This document shows, piece after piece, positions 7,592-14,832 of a DNA stretch of 22,669 bases (within the stretch, counting starts at the first letter, position 1; the number at the start of each line of letters is the position of its first letter). The stretch spans positions 1-22,669 of the forward strand of contig JBDSDZ010000035.1 in assembly GCA_039920345.1 (NCBI GenBank). Reading direction: 5' to 3'. Source of the stretch: Croceibacterium_A sp039920345. GTDB lineage: Bacteria; Pseudomonadota; Alphaproteobacteria; Sphingomonadales; Sphingomonadaceae. Both the position numbers and the translations under genes were made by a program. The notes below the pieces were generated by a model. It had not been told where the DNA came from and did not search any database. It was given only the letters and a program-made list of their open reading frames with translations.

Positions 7592-8292
7592 TGACTGCAA
7601 ACTCGCGCAAGTTCGCCGCCGTGCTTTGCCGCACGGCACCTATCGCTCTTGGCCTGCTGACGCTCGCCGCTTGCGGTGACAACAATAACGACGCGCCGCC
7701 CGTGGCCACACCGGCACCAACGCCGGCCCCAGCCACAACGGCCAACTTTAACGTTACGCGCTGTCTCAACCAGACGATCCCGGGAACTGGGCTGACGGTT
7801 GCCGGCGCCGTGGTACCCGATACCCTGAAGATCAACCTTGCCGCCGCCTCGGGCTTCCCGAATGGCCGCAAGCTGACCGATCCGGTGATCGACGTGACGC
7901 TGGGCGTGATCTTCCTCGATTTGACGAAGAACTCGCCGGCGCTGCTGGTCGGACTCAATCCGACCGCCAATGACGTGGCCTTCCGCACAACGTTCCCGTA
8001 TCTGGCCGCCCCCCAAGGATCGCCGCCGCTGTCCAATACCAACGGCGCGAACTTCAATTTCCGGACCGATGCCGAATCGGCTTACGTCCGGGTCGACCGG
8101 ATGGGAATGCCAGCGGTTTCCACGGCGTTGATCGGCAGTTCGCGTAAGACCGCGTACAATGATGCGAGCCCGGCGGACGATGCTGCGGGCACCTTCGTGC
8201 CGGACCTCAGCACCACGCTGACTGGCCTTACGAACGCCTTGGCAGACGACTTGGTAGCACGCGGCCTGTCTCCTTGCGCGACGCCTAACTGA
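7591..8292 (+). CDS. DUF4331-type lipoprotein, second of pair
   Basis: Probable lipoprotein of 233 residues. The signal peptide ends in a lipobox, LTLAACGD, giving an acylated Cys at about residue 28, followed by a Pro/Ala/Thr linker (about 35-50) of the kind that tethers a folded domain to a membrane. The body contains FPNGRKLTDPVIDVTLGVIFLDL, characteristic of the C-terminal part of DUF4331 proteins, and ends in a Cys (SPCATPN). The start is supported by GGAGGG just upstream and a one-base overlap with the preceding gene. Together with its neighbour it may represent a DUF4331 protein split into two exported pieces, one soluble and one membrane-tethered. Confidence 0.82.
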   Translation: MTANSRKFAAVLCRTAPIALGLLTLAACGDNNNDAPPVATPAPTPAPATTANFNVTRCLNQTIPGTGLTVAGAVVPDTLKINLAAASGFPNGRKLTDPVIDVTLGVIFLDLTKNSPALLVGLNPTANDVAFRTTFPYLAAPQGSPPLSNTNGANFNFRTDAESAYVRVDRMGMPAVSTALIGSSRKTAYNDASPADDAAGTFVPDLSTTLTGLTNALADDLVARGLSPCATPN

Positions 8293-8300
8293 CCTGGCGC

Positions 8301-8326
8301 GGGAGCCGGCCGATCGGCTGGCTCCC
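8301..8326 (+). terminator. Hairpin within the DUF4331-TPR operon
   Basis: An 11-bp stem (GGGAGCCGGCC, loop GATC, GGCTGGCTCCC, one G-U type mismatch) nine bases after the second DUF4331 stop and 31 bases before the TPR start. It lacks a proper U-run (GTCGTCTTC follows), so it is more likely a partial terminator or mRNA-stabilising stem that lowers expression of the last two genes than a full stop. Confidence 0.45.
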
Positions 8327-8357
8327 GTCGTCTTCACGCGTTTCTAGGACCGATCCA

Positions 8358-9713
8358 ATGGCGCTCAACGTGTCGGACAAGGCCATGTCCCGCTTGCGGT
8401 GGCTGTTACTTCCTGGCCTGGCTGCGGTGATCGTCACCGGCGTCGAATGGCATGGCGACCGGCCCAGCGAACCTGTGGCCAACGCCGCATCCTGGCCGAA
8501 AGCCGGCTACGGTCCGGCTGATTTCGCCCACGAGCAGCAGCGCACCGCAGACCTGCTCACGCTCGGCCGGGAAAAAGTTGCACAACACCCCGATGAATGG
8601 CTGCGGCAGGAAAGCTTGGCGCGCGCGCTAATCAACCGTTCGCGCCTGAGCGCGACGTACGACGAACTGGCGGAGGCGAAATCGGTCTTGGCAACTGCGC
8701 GCCGGGAAGCGCCTGCGGGATCCGGCCCGTTGGCGACGGACGCAGTGCTGTCGATGATGACTCATCGGCTGAATGACACCGAAGCGGCCCTGCTAACGAT
8801 GCGGCAAATGGCTGTTCTGGAACCGGCGGACCGCTCGGAAATCGAATCCCTTCAGGGCGACGTGGACTTTTACCGTGGCAATTTTTCCAGCGCCCGGCAG
8901 CACTATGCCATGGCCAAACAAGTCGATCCCGCGAGCGACAGCTCTTACCGCCTGGCGATCGTGGCCAAGGCGAGCGGCGATTTCGATGGCGCCATGGCGC
9001 TGTTCGCGGCCTCCGAACCCCATGCCGGGCGTTCGACCCCTTACCTGCATGCCAACTATGCGCTGCTTTTCGGCGGGGTCGAGATGGCCCGCGGCAATTA
9101 TAGAGTAGCGCGTGAGTGGTTCGCCAAGGCTAACCAGACGTTTCCCGGTTACTGGCTGTTCGAGGCCCACCTGGCGCAAGCCAAGGCGCTCGATGGCGAC
9201 TTGCCCGGTGCGATCGCGGATATGCGCCAGATCGCCATCAAGTCGCCGTCGGCCGAAGCGATGGATGGGCTGGCAATGTTGCTGCGCGTCAATGGCGAGG
9301 CTGCCGAGAGCCGCCAATGGGCGGCCCGCGCAGGCGCAATCTGGCAACACCGGCTCGAACAGTTGCCCGAGGCAGCCTATGGCCACGCGCTGGAGCACGA
9401 ACTGGTGTTTGGGTCGCCGCAGCGAGCGCTCGAATTGGCAAGGTTAAACCTGGCCTCGCGGCCCTACGGCGAATCGCAAATCTATCTGGCGTCGGCGCTG
9501 CTGCTCAACGGCAAGAATGACGAAGCGCTGGCGCAGCTCGCTGCGGCTGAGAAATCCGGCTGGCGCAGCGCGCCGCTCTACGCCTTGAAAGCGCAGGCGT
9601 TCGAGTTCTCTGGCCGGCAAGCCGAAGCTGAACAGGCCAGGACGGCCGCACGCGCCCTTAATCCGCGGATATTTGATGCGATAACCCCGCTGGTGTGGTT
9701 CTCGCACGGATGA
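8358..9713 (+). CDS. Membrane-anchored tetratricopeptide repeat (TPR) protein
   Basis: Protein of 451 residues with an N-terminal hydrophobic anchor (about residues 10-29, RLRWLLLPGLAAVIVTGVEW) and a periplasmic helical body of TPR-like repeats. Examples are SEIESLQGDVDFYRGNFSSA, SYRLAIVAKASGDFDGAMAL, LAQAKALDGDLPGAIADM and IYLASALLLNGKNDEALAQL. TPR arrays usually hold partner proteins together, so it may scaffold the DUF4331 proteins or the HupE-like protein; this is inference. An alternative start is the ATG at 8385 with AAGG upstream, which would place the anchor at the very N-terminus. The stop overlaps the start of the next gene (ATGA), implying coupled translation. Confidence 0.87.
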   Translation: MALNVSDKAMSRLRWLLLPGLAAVIVTGVEWHGDRPSEPVANAASWPKAGYGPADFAHEQQRTADLLTLGREKVAQHPDEWLRQESLARALINRSRLSATYDELAEAKSVLATARREAPAGSGPLATDAVLSMMTHRLNDTEAALLTMRQMAVLEPADRSEIESLQGDVDFYRGNFSSARQHYAMAKQVDPASDSSYRLAIVAKASGDFDGAMALFAASEPHAGRSTPYLHANYALLFGGVEMARGNYRVAREWFAKANQTFPGYWLFEAHLAQAKALDGDLPGAIADMRQIAIKSPSAEAMDGLAMLLRVNGEAAESRQWAARAGAIWQHRLEQLPEAAYGHALEHELVFGSPQRALELARLNLASRPYGESQIYLASALLLNGKNDEALAQLAAAEKSGWRSAPLYALKAQAFEFSGRQAEAEQARTAARALNPRIFDAITPLVWFSHG

Positions 9714-10972
9714 TCCAGCGCGCGCTGTCATGGCTCTTGATTGTCGCGGCGTGCCTGTCCGCCGGGCTCCTCGCGAGCCCCGCCGCCGCGCATCTCACCC
9801 CCAATTCCGAAATTCGCCTGACGCCCGAGCAGGATTTCATCCTGGCCGATATCATCGTGCCGCGCGGCGAATATGCCTACGGCACGGACAACCCGATCGA
9901 CGGTGGTCCGCAATCGCTCGACGTAGCCCGGCGTTACCTACTGAGCCATTTTGCGGTGACGGACAGCAGCGGCAAGGCGTGGCAGGTCTCCATCCGCAAG
10001 GTCGAATTCGTCAAGATCGAGGGCCCGCCAGACCTTCACGCCATCGCGGTTTTGACACCGCCGCCCGGCGTCGACGCACGCACCCTGGTGATCGACTGGC
10101 ACGTCCTGATCGACAGCCTGCCCAACCATTTCGCCCTGTTCGTGCTGGATGGCGGATCTCAGGGCGAGCGGACAATACTGGGTGCCGTGCGTACCGGCAG
10201 CGCGCCGCTGAAGGTGGTGATTGCCGATGAAGGCGCGCTCAGTGCCTTGTCGAGCGCGGTCAGCCTGGGTGTTCATCACATCCTTGGTGGATACGATCAC
10301 CTGATGTTCCTGCTGGCGCTACTGCTTCCGGCCCCGCTGCTCGCCCAGTCGGGTCGATGGCGCGGGCAGAGGTCGGTGCGCGAGGCCGTGGTCAAGCTGG
10401 CGCAGATCGTCACCGCCTTCACGATTGGCCACAGCCTGACGCTGGTCGGCGCGACGCTCGGGCACTGGAATCTGCCCACCGCACCCGTAGAAATCGCGAT
10501 CGCCGTTTCGGTACTTATATCGGCGATCCATGCGGCACGGCCGCTCCTCCCCGGACGCGAACCGATCGTTGCCCTGCTGTTCGGCCTCGTTCACGGGCTT
10601 GCCTTTGCCACGCTCATCCAGCGCGCCGGCGCGGGCACGGCCAGCGGTGCGGTCAGCCTGTTCGGGTTTAACCTCGGGATCGAAATGGCCCAGCTGGCGA
10701 TCGTCGCAGCAGTCGCCCCGTCGCTCCTGATCCTGTCGCGCTTTGTCCTGTACAAGCGGCTACGCGAGGTTCTGGCAGCGCTTTGCGCCGCCGCGGCTAC
10801 CGCCTGGATTCTCAACCGCTCAACAGGGGCTTTGGGCGGCTTTGTCACGGCGATGGAAACGGTGATGAGCTACGCCGGCTTCGCGGTCCTCGCGTTGGCG
10901 GCGTTTGCGCTGTTGCAATGGATCAGAAGTCGCGCAGAAAACCGGTCTGAACCCGCCCCGGGGCACGTGTGA
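9710..10972 (+). CDS. HupE/UreJ-family membrane protein with exported N-domain
   Basis: Integral membrane protein of 420 residues. A signal peptide (about 1-27, ending ASPAAA) is followed by a periplasmic domain to about residue 175, then six or seven membrane segments. Conserved His motifs of the HupE/UreJ metal-transporter group are present: HHILGGYDH (189-197), FTIGHSLTL (His241) and LVHGLAFA (His295). Relatives with this architecture are annotated as HupE/UreJ_2 proteins; nickel or another divalent metal is the plausible cargo but is unproven for this branch. Predicted signal cleavage would leave His as the first mature residue (HLTPNSE). The ATG at 9710 overlaps the TPR stop; a GTG at 9695 is less likely. 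It is the last gene of the sigma-divergent operon and ends one base before a convergent small gene. Confidence 0.88.
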   Translation: MIQRALSWLLIVAACLSAGLLASPAAAHLTPNSEIRLTPEQDFILADIIVPRGEYAYGTDNPIDGGPQSLDVARRYLLSHFAVTDSSGKAWQVSIRKVEFVKIEGPPDLHAIAVLTPPPGVDARTLVIDWHVLIDSLPNHFALFVLDGGSQGERTILGAVRTGSAPLKVVIADEGALSALSSAVSLGVHHILGGYDHLMFLLALLLPAPLLAQSGRWRGQRSVREAVVKLAQIVTAFTIGHSLTLVGATLGHWNLPTAPVEIAIAVSVLISAIHAARPLLPGREPIVALLFGLVHGLAFATLIQRAGAGTASGAVSLFGFNLGIEMAQLAIVAAVAPSLLILSRFVLYKRLREVLAALCAAAATAWILNRSTGALGGFVTAMETVMSYAGFAVLALAAFALLQWIRSRAENRSEPAPGHV

Positions 10973-10973
10973 T

Positions 10974-11243
10974 TTAGGTCTGCTGTCCCACCACGATGGA
11001 GATCGTTCCGTCGGGCGCTATCTCCACCCGATACGATTCCAGGCCGGCCTTTTTTGCAGCATTGATGGCGCGTTTCACGTCCGCCTGGAGCCACCCGGAT
11101 GCGGGTGGAGTTTGTTCGTCTTTCGAAGGGTTTACCGCACTATCTGGCATCACGAACCCCAACATCGCGCCGGCAGGGGCACAAGCCTGTGGGTGGCGCA
11201 AAAATTGCGCTTGAATTCGGAGCGGGACGTTCTGTCCTCTCAT
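10974..11243 (-). CDS. Small hypothetical protein, integrase-neighbour type
   Basis: Protein of 89 residues with no assigned function. The C-terminal half (WLQADVKRAINAAKKAGLESYRVEI then APDGTISIVVG) resembles the small proteins often found beside phage-type tyrosine integrases in alphaproteobacteria, with the pattern helix, then a beta-strand VEIxPDGTIxI. I chose ATG 11243 because a strong GGGGAGGAG lies four bases upstream; an ATG at 11279 would add 12 residues encoded by that ribosome site. The N-terminal half looks unconserved, and the real product may start further in (ATG within LGFVMPDS). No integrase is present, so it may be an orphan of a lost element. Confidence 0.6.
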   Translation of the reverse strand: MRGQNVPLRIQAQFLRHPQACAPAGAMLGFVMPDSAVNPSKDEQTPPASGWLQADVKRAINAAKKAGLESYRVEIAPDGTISIVVGQQT

Positions 11244-11435
11244 GGTCTCCTCCCCTGCCGGGAGGGAGAATGCATCCAACCGGTATCAGGCACAATACCG
11301 AATGATACAAATTGCGACATTTCGCGCATTGAACCCGGACCAGCGCTCCACGGCCAGTGTGAGGCAGGTGCAGCACCCTTGCGGTTTTCGCCGCGTCCGC
11401 GCAGGAAACCCCAGCGTTGAGGGAGAGGCAAAGCC
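11244..11435. promoter_or_regulatory. Divergent control region with inverted repeat before the SDR gene
   Basis: 192 bases between the small protein and the SDR gene. It contains the inverted repeat CGGTAT-N8-ATACCG at 11281-11300, overlapped by GTATC (11283-11287) with GATAC (11304-11308). This cluster lies about 40 bases upstream of the small gene's start and about 135 before the SDR start, so it could be an operator for either. No clear -35/-10 was recognised. Confidence 0.45.
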
Positions 11436-12164
11436 GTGAGCATACTTGAAGGCCGTGTGGCCGTGGTGACTGGGGCGAGCTCGGGAATTGGCGAAGCCTG
11501 CGCCGTCTCGTTCGTCGAAAAGGGCGCCAGGGTGGTGCTTGCCGCGCGCCGGGCAGAACGGCTTAGCGGCCTGGTCGAGCGGCTTGAAGCGATGGGCGGC
11601 GAAGCGCTTGCGGTGACCACCGACGTGACCGACGAAGCGGCGGTCGAGAACCTGTTTTCCAGCGCAGTGGAGCGCTTCGGCACGGTCGATGTTCTGATCA
11701 ACAACGCCGGTATCGCCGACAGCACCCCGGTCGACGAAATGTCGCTCGAACTGTGGCAGCAGGTCCTGTCGACCAACCTGACGTCCGCCTTCCTGTGCAG
11801 CCGGGCAGCGTTCCGGGTAATGAAAGCGCAGCGCCAGGGCCGGATACTCAACATCGGCTCGATCTCCGCCAGGGTTCCGCGCCAGCACAGCCCGGCCTAT
11901 GCCGCCAGCAAGTGGGGCCTCGACGGGCTGACCCGCTCGCTCGCCATCGACGGGCGCGAGCACATGATCGCCGCATCGATCTTCCACCCGGGCATTGTCG
12001 CCACCGAGATCGCGCCGGGCGCCGTCAAACTGGCAGGCGACTTCGCCGCTTCGCCGAAGGACATTGCCGACGTGATCGTCCACATGTGCGACCTCCCCGA
12101 TCACCTCAATTTCTACGAAGGCATGGTGGTGCAAATCGACTTGCCCTTCCTCGGCCGCGGGTAG
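11436..12164 (+). CDS. Short-chain dehydrogenase/reductase (SDR)
   Basis: Classical SDR oxidoreductase of 242 residues using NAD(P)H. The Rossmann glycine motif TGASSGIG (12-19), the NNAG motif, the catalytic Ser142 (NIGSISA) and the Y155-A-A-S-K159 pair are all present, so it should be active. ARRAER after the second strand places basic residues where NADPH-preferring members often have them. The GTG start has GGGAGAGG seven bases upstream. The next gene begins eight bases after its stop, so it is paired with an FMN-dependent 2-hydroxyacid dehydrogenase; both may act on hydroxy or keto acids. The substrate is not identifiable. Confidence 0.92.
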   Translation: MSILEGRVAVVTGASSGIGEACAVSFVEKGARVVLAARRAERLSGLVERLEAMGGEALAVTTDVTDEAAVENLFSSAVERFGTVDVLINNAGIADSTPVDEMSLELWQQVLSTNLTSAFLCSRAAFRVMKAQRQGRILNIGSISARVPRQHSPAYAASKWGLDGLTRSLAIDGREHMIAASIFHPGIVATEIAPGAVKLAGDFAASPKDIADVIVHMCDLPDHLNFYEGMVVQIDLPFLGRG

Positions 12165-12172
12165 CTAGGGCT

Positions 12173-13321
12173 TTGGCCAGCGACCTTAACTGCTACAACA
12201 TCGCCGACTTGCGCCAGAAGGCGCGGCGGCGCCTGCCGCACGGCATCTGGGAATATCTCGAGCGCGGGGTCGAGGACGAGACCGGCATGGCCCGCAATCG
12301 GGCGGCGTTTGACCAGGTCACCTTCCGTCCGCGGGTGTTGCGCGGGGTGCAGGCGATCGACCCGGGCACGACGATTTTCGACAAACCGGCGGCGTTCCCG
12401 CTCGCGCTCGCCCCGACCGGCGCGGCCGGGCTAATGTGGCACAACGGCGACCTTGCGCTGGCCCGTGCTGCCGCTGCTGCCGGAGTGCCGTTCACGATCT
12501 CGAGCGCCAGCACGATGGACATCGAGGACATCGCCGCCGCGGGTGGGCGGCTGTGGTTCCAGCTCTACTTGTGGGAAGATCGCTCGCTATCATATGCCGT
12601 GGTCGACAAGGCGCGCGACCTCGGTTGCGAAGCGCTGCTGATAACGCTTGACCTGCCCGTCCCGCCCAATCGCGAATACATCCACCGCAATGGCTTCGGC
12701 ACGCCGTTCAAGCTCAATGCCAGCAATACGCTCGACGTGCTCAGCCACCCGCGCTGGCTGACTGGGGTCATGGGGCGGTACATGCTCGGTGGGGGGATTC
12801 CGACGCAGGCCAATCTGCCTGACCGGCTGCGCGCCAAGATAACCAAGAGCGCGCATCCCGGCGCCTTGTTCAAGCAGGACGATCTCGACTGGGACGGTGC
12901 CAAAGTCCTGCGTGACCGCTGGCCCGGCAAATTTGTGCTCAAAGGCGTGCTGCATCCTGAGGACGCCGAACAGGCATTGGCGATGGGGGCTGATGGCATA
13001 GTGGTGTCAAACCACGGCGGGCGCTCGCTCGATTCCTCTGTCGCCAGCCTGTCTGCGTTGCCGGAGATCGTGGCGGCCGTCGGCAAGCGCATGACAATCC
13101 TGCTCGACAGCGGGGTCAGGCGCGGCAGCGACATCGTCAAGGCGGTGGCGCTGGGTGCGGATGGTGTGCTGGCGGGCCGGGCGCCGCTCTATGGCCTTGG
13201 CGCCGCGGGACAAGCCGGCGTCAGCCGCGCGATCGACCTGCTGCGGGCCGAGACGGTGCGTACCATGGCAATGATCGGCGCGCGCAATTTCGACGAGGTC
13301 GACGCAACCTTGGTGGGATAA
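12173..13321 (+). CDS. FMN-dependent alpha-hydroxy-acid dehydrogenase (LldD/mandelate dehydrogenase family)
   Basis: Flavoenzyme of 382 residues in the TIM-barrel family of L-lactate, (S)-mandelate and glycolate oxidising enzymes, converting an L-2-hydroxyacid to the 2-keto acid. FMN-binding and active-site marks are LALAPTGAAGLMW, FQLYLWEDRS, LITLDLPVPPNRE, FVLKGV, the catalytic His281 in VVSNHGGRSLD, LLDSGVRRGSDIVKAVALGADGVLAGRAPLYGL. The frame is open far upstream into the SDR gene, but homology begins at LNCYNIADLR, so I chose the TTG at 12173 (AGGG two bases upstream, unusually close). No ATG or GTG lies nearby in frame. Translation may be coupled to the SDR, whose stop is eight bases upstream. 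It ends just before a strong terminator. Lactate versus mandelate specificity is open. Confidence 0.92.
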   Translation: MASDLNCYNIADLRQKARRRLPHGIWEYLERGVEDETGMARNRAAFDQVTFRPRVLRGVQAIDPGTTIFDKPAAFPLALAPTGAAGLMWHNGDLALARAAAAAGVPFTISSASTMDIEDIAAAGGRLWFQLYLWEDRSLSYAVVDKARDLGCEALLITLDLPVPPNREYIHRNGFGTPFKLNASNTLDVLSHPRWLTGVMGRYMLGGGIPTQANLPDRLRAKITKSAHPGALFKQDDLDWDGAKVLRDRWPGKFVLKGVLHPEDAEQALAMGADGIVVSNHGGRSLDSSVASLSALPEIVAAVGKRMTILLDSGVRRGSDIVKAVALGADGVLAGRAPLYGLGAAGQAGVSRAIDLLRAETVRTMAMIGARNFDEVDATLVG

Positions 13322-13341
13322 TCGGCCACTTCAGCAAACAC

Positions 13342-13376
13342 AAAAAAGGCGGCAGGGAAAGCCCTGCCGCCTTTTT
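13342..13376. terminator. Bidirectional rho-independent terminator
   Basis: A perfect 10-bp GC stem GGCGGCAGGG / CCCTGCCGCC with an AAAG loop, flanked by six A on the left and five T on the right. It therefore works for the SDR-dehydrogenase operon on the plus strand and for the small convergent gene on the minus strand. Confidence 0.95.
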
Positions 13377-13396
13377 GATCAGTCGCGGCGCGAATC

Positions 13397-13630
13397 CTAC
13401 GGGCTGTGCGGAAGTTCATCGTCGCTGTTAGAAGCGATAACGCCGACGATACCGATCAGGATAACCAGAGCGAGGATCCACGCCCAGCTGCCACCACCGC
13501 CATTTTCAGCATCGCTGACCGAAGATGTGGCCCGAACATCGGCCACCGCGACCGGAGCGGCTGCCGCAGCGGTCGAACCGAGCACCAAGCCCGCAGATGC
13601 GAGCGCGACGAGCGCCTTGCGAAAAACCAT
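13397..13630 (-). CDS. Small exported or membrane protein (77 residues)
   Basis: Short protein with an N-terminal signal-like segment (MVFRKALVALASAGLVLGSTAAAAA), a glycine-rich turn (NGGGGSW), one transmembrane helix (WAWILALVILIGIVGVIA) and a polar acidic tail (SNSDDELPHSP). Proteins of this plan are common and uncharacterised in sphingomonads. GGAAGG lies seven bases before the ATG. It shares the bidirectional terminator with the 2-hydroxyacid dehydrogenase. No function can be assigned. Confidence 0.8.
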   Translation of the reverse strand: MVFRKALVALASAGLVLGSTAAAAAPVAVADVRATSSVSDAENGGGGSWAWILALVILIGIVGVIASNSDDELPHSP

Positions 13631-13712
13631 GTTGAGCCCTTCCGTTCTAAAACTTGCCGTTCAAATATCACGGCTTTTCAATGCGTCAACCCTCGGCATA
13701 TTTCCGTCGGGC

Positions 13713-13724
13713 TGCCACGTGGCA
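13713..13724. promoter_or_regulatory. Perfect 12-bp palindrome, possible operator
   Basis: TGCCACGTGGCA is fully self-complementary and lies in the 213-bp divergent gap between the small membrane protein and the metalloprotease gene, 83 bases upstream of the former and about 120 upstream of the latter. It may be a repressor or activator site; the binding protein is unknown. Confidence 0.4.
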
Positions 13725-13806
13725 TTCCGCCCCCGGAGACGTCCATACCGTTCGCGGTGATGGATGCCAAGACTCTATTCCACTAAACCCCAGCGCTACT
13801 GGCTTA

Positions 13807-13822
13807 AAAACTTTGCAGTTTT
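13807..13822. promoter_or_regulatory. Inverted repeat before the metalloprotease gene
   Basis: AAAACT-TTGC-AGTTTT lies 21 bases before the ATG of the PDZ-metalloprotease. In DNA it could be an operator over the promoter; in RNA it would form a weak hairpin near the ribosome site. Nothing further supports either reading. Confidence 0.35.
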
Positions 13823-13843
13823 CTTACCTTCGCAGAGCCTTTA

Positions 13844-14830
13844 ATGGCCCGCCCCATGTACAGTTCCGCCAAGTTCGCAATTACCTTTGCCGCTATGGTT
13901 TTAGGGCAACAGGTTGCAGCCCAACCATCCGACGCTTTGGCGACGCTGCTGGCGCAGGATGTGCGCCTGGCCGCCGTGGCGGACCAGATGCTGGTCGCCA
14001 ACAACGCATTATGCCGCCTGCATATGCCGGTGACCGGGCTCATTTTCCACAGCCGCGATCAGTATAGCGCCGATGTTGCCGGCACGCGGTTCGTCAACGG
14101 GGCGATTGTGATCGAGGCCATTGTACCGGGTTCGACAGCCGACAGTGCGGGGCTGATGGCGGGTGACGGATTGGTTTCCATTGGCAGCCAGCAGACCGGC
14201 GATCTGGTCAAGCTGGAAGACAATCCGCTGCGCGATTCGGCTTACTCTGCGCTGGCCGACCTTCAGGGCCAGCCCGAAATCGCGCTCACCTTCACCCGCG
14301 CCGGGCGCGAATTCACGGTCAACCTGCCCGCACCGCAAGGATGCCGCGCGCTGGTGGAGATTCGTTCACTGAACGACCTGTCAGCGCGGTCGGACGGGCG
14401 GGTCATCCAGGTCAGCTATGGCCTTGCGGCAGAAGCGAGCGATGCAGAGCTGGCCGTCGTGTTCGCCCACGAAATGGGCCACCTGGTGCTGGAGCACCGC
14501 AGGCGGCTCGAGGCAGCCGGAGTCGAAAAGGGTTTCTTCGGTGAGTTCGGCAAGAACCAGCGGCTCAACCGCCAAGTCGAAGTCGAAGCCGATCGGATGT
14601 CGGTCCATCTGCTCGCCAACGCTGGCTATGACCCTGCGATAGCGCCCGCGTTCTGGCGCACGAGCCTTGGCCGCCGCGCGGGCGGCGGTCTCCTGCGCAG
14701 CAGCACCTACCCCTCACCCGAAACGCGCGCCCAGCTGATCGAACGGGAAATTTCCGATTACCTCGGCGCTGGGAGTGCCCCGACGTGGCCCGGTCACCTG
14801 CTCGGCCGGCGCGATACAGGCTTCGACTAA
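13844..14830 (+). CDS. Periplasmic PDZ-domain zinc metalloprotease (M48-like)
   Basis: Exported protease of 328 residues. A signal peptide ends at about residue 27 (VLGQQVAA). A PDZ-type region (NGAIVIEAIVPGSTADSAGLMAGDGLVSIG, roughly residues 85-115) would bind peptide ends. The zinc-peptidase core FAHEMGHLVLEHRRR has the HExxH motif at 209-213, and the third-ligand segment EVEADRMSVHLL follows at about 246. The catalytic region is like the BepA/YcaL group of M48 peptidases, but the PDZ domain in front of it is less usual. A role in envelope protein quality control is likely by family. ATG 13844 has only a weak upstream GCAGAG; ATG 13856 is an alternative start. It ends two bases before the convergent flavin reductase gene. 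Confidence 0.85.
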   Translation: MARPMYSSAKFAITFAAMVLGQQVAAQPSDALATLLAQDVRLAAVADQMLVANNALCRLHMPVTGLIFHSRDQYSADVAGTRFVNGAIVIEAIVPGSTADSAGLMAGDGLVSIGSQQTGDLVKLEDNPLRDSAYSALADLQGQPEIALTFTRAGREFTVNLPAPQGCRALVEIRSLNDLSARSDGRVIQVSYGLAAEASDAELAVVFAHEMGHLVLEHRRRLEAAGVEKGFFGEFGKNQRLNRQVEVEADRMSVHLLANAGYDPAIAPAFWRTSLGRRAGGGLLRSSTYPSPETRAQLIEREISDYLGAGSAPTWPGHLLGRRDTGFD

Positions 14831-14832
14831 GC

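Noticed and set aside
7588..8337. A 249-codon minus-strand open frame across the second DUF4331 gene
   Set aside because: It is the mirror of a coding gene with a lipobox and ribosome site, has low-complexity Arg/Gly-rich content and resembles no known family.
11753..12172. Possible 140-residue N-terminal extension of the 2-hydroxyacid dehydrogenase
   Set aside because: It overlaps the SDR gene in another frame and shows no family similarity; homology starts at LNCYNIADLR.
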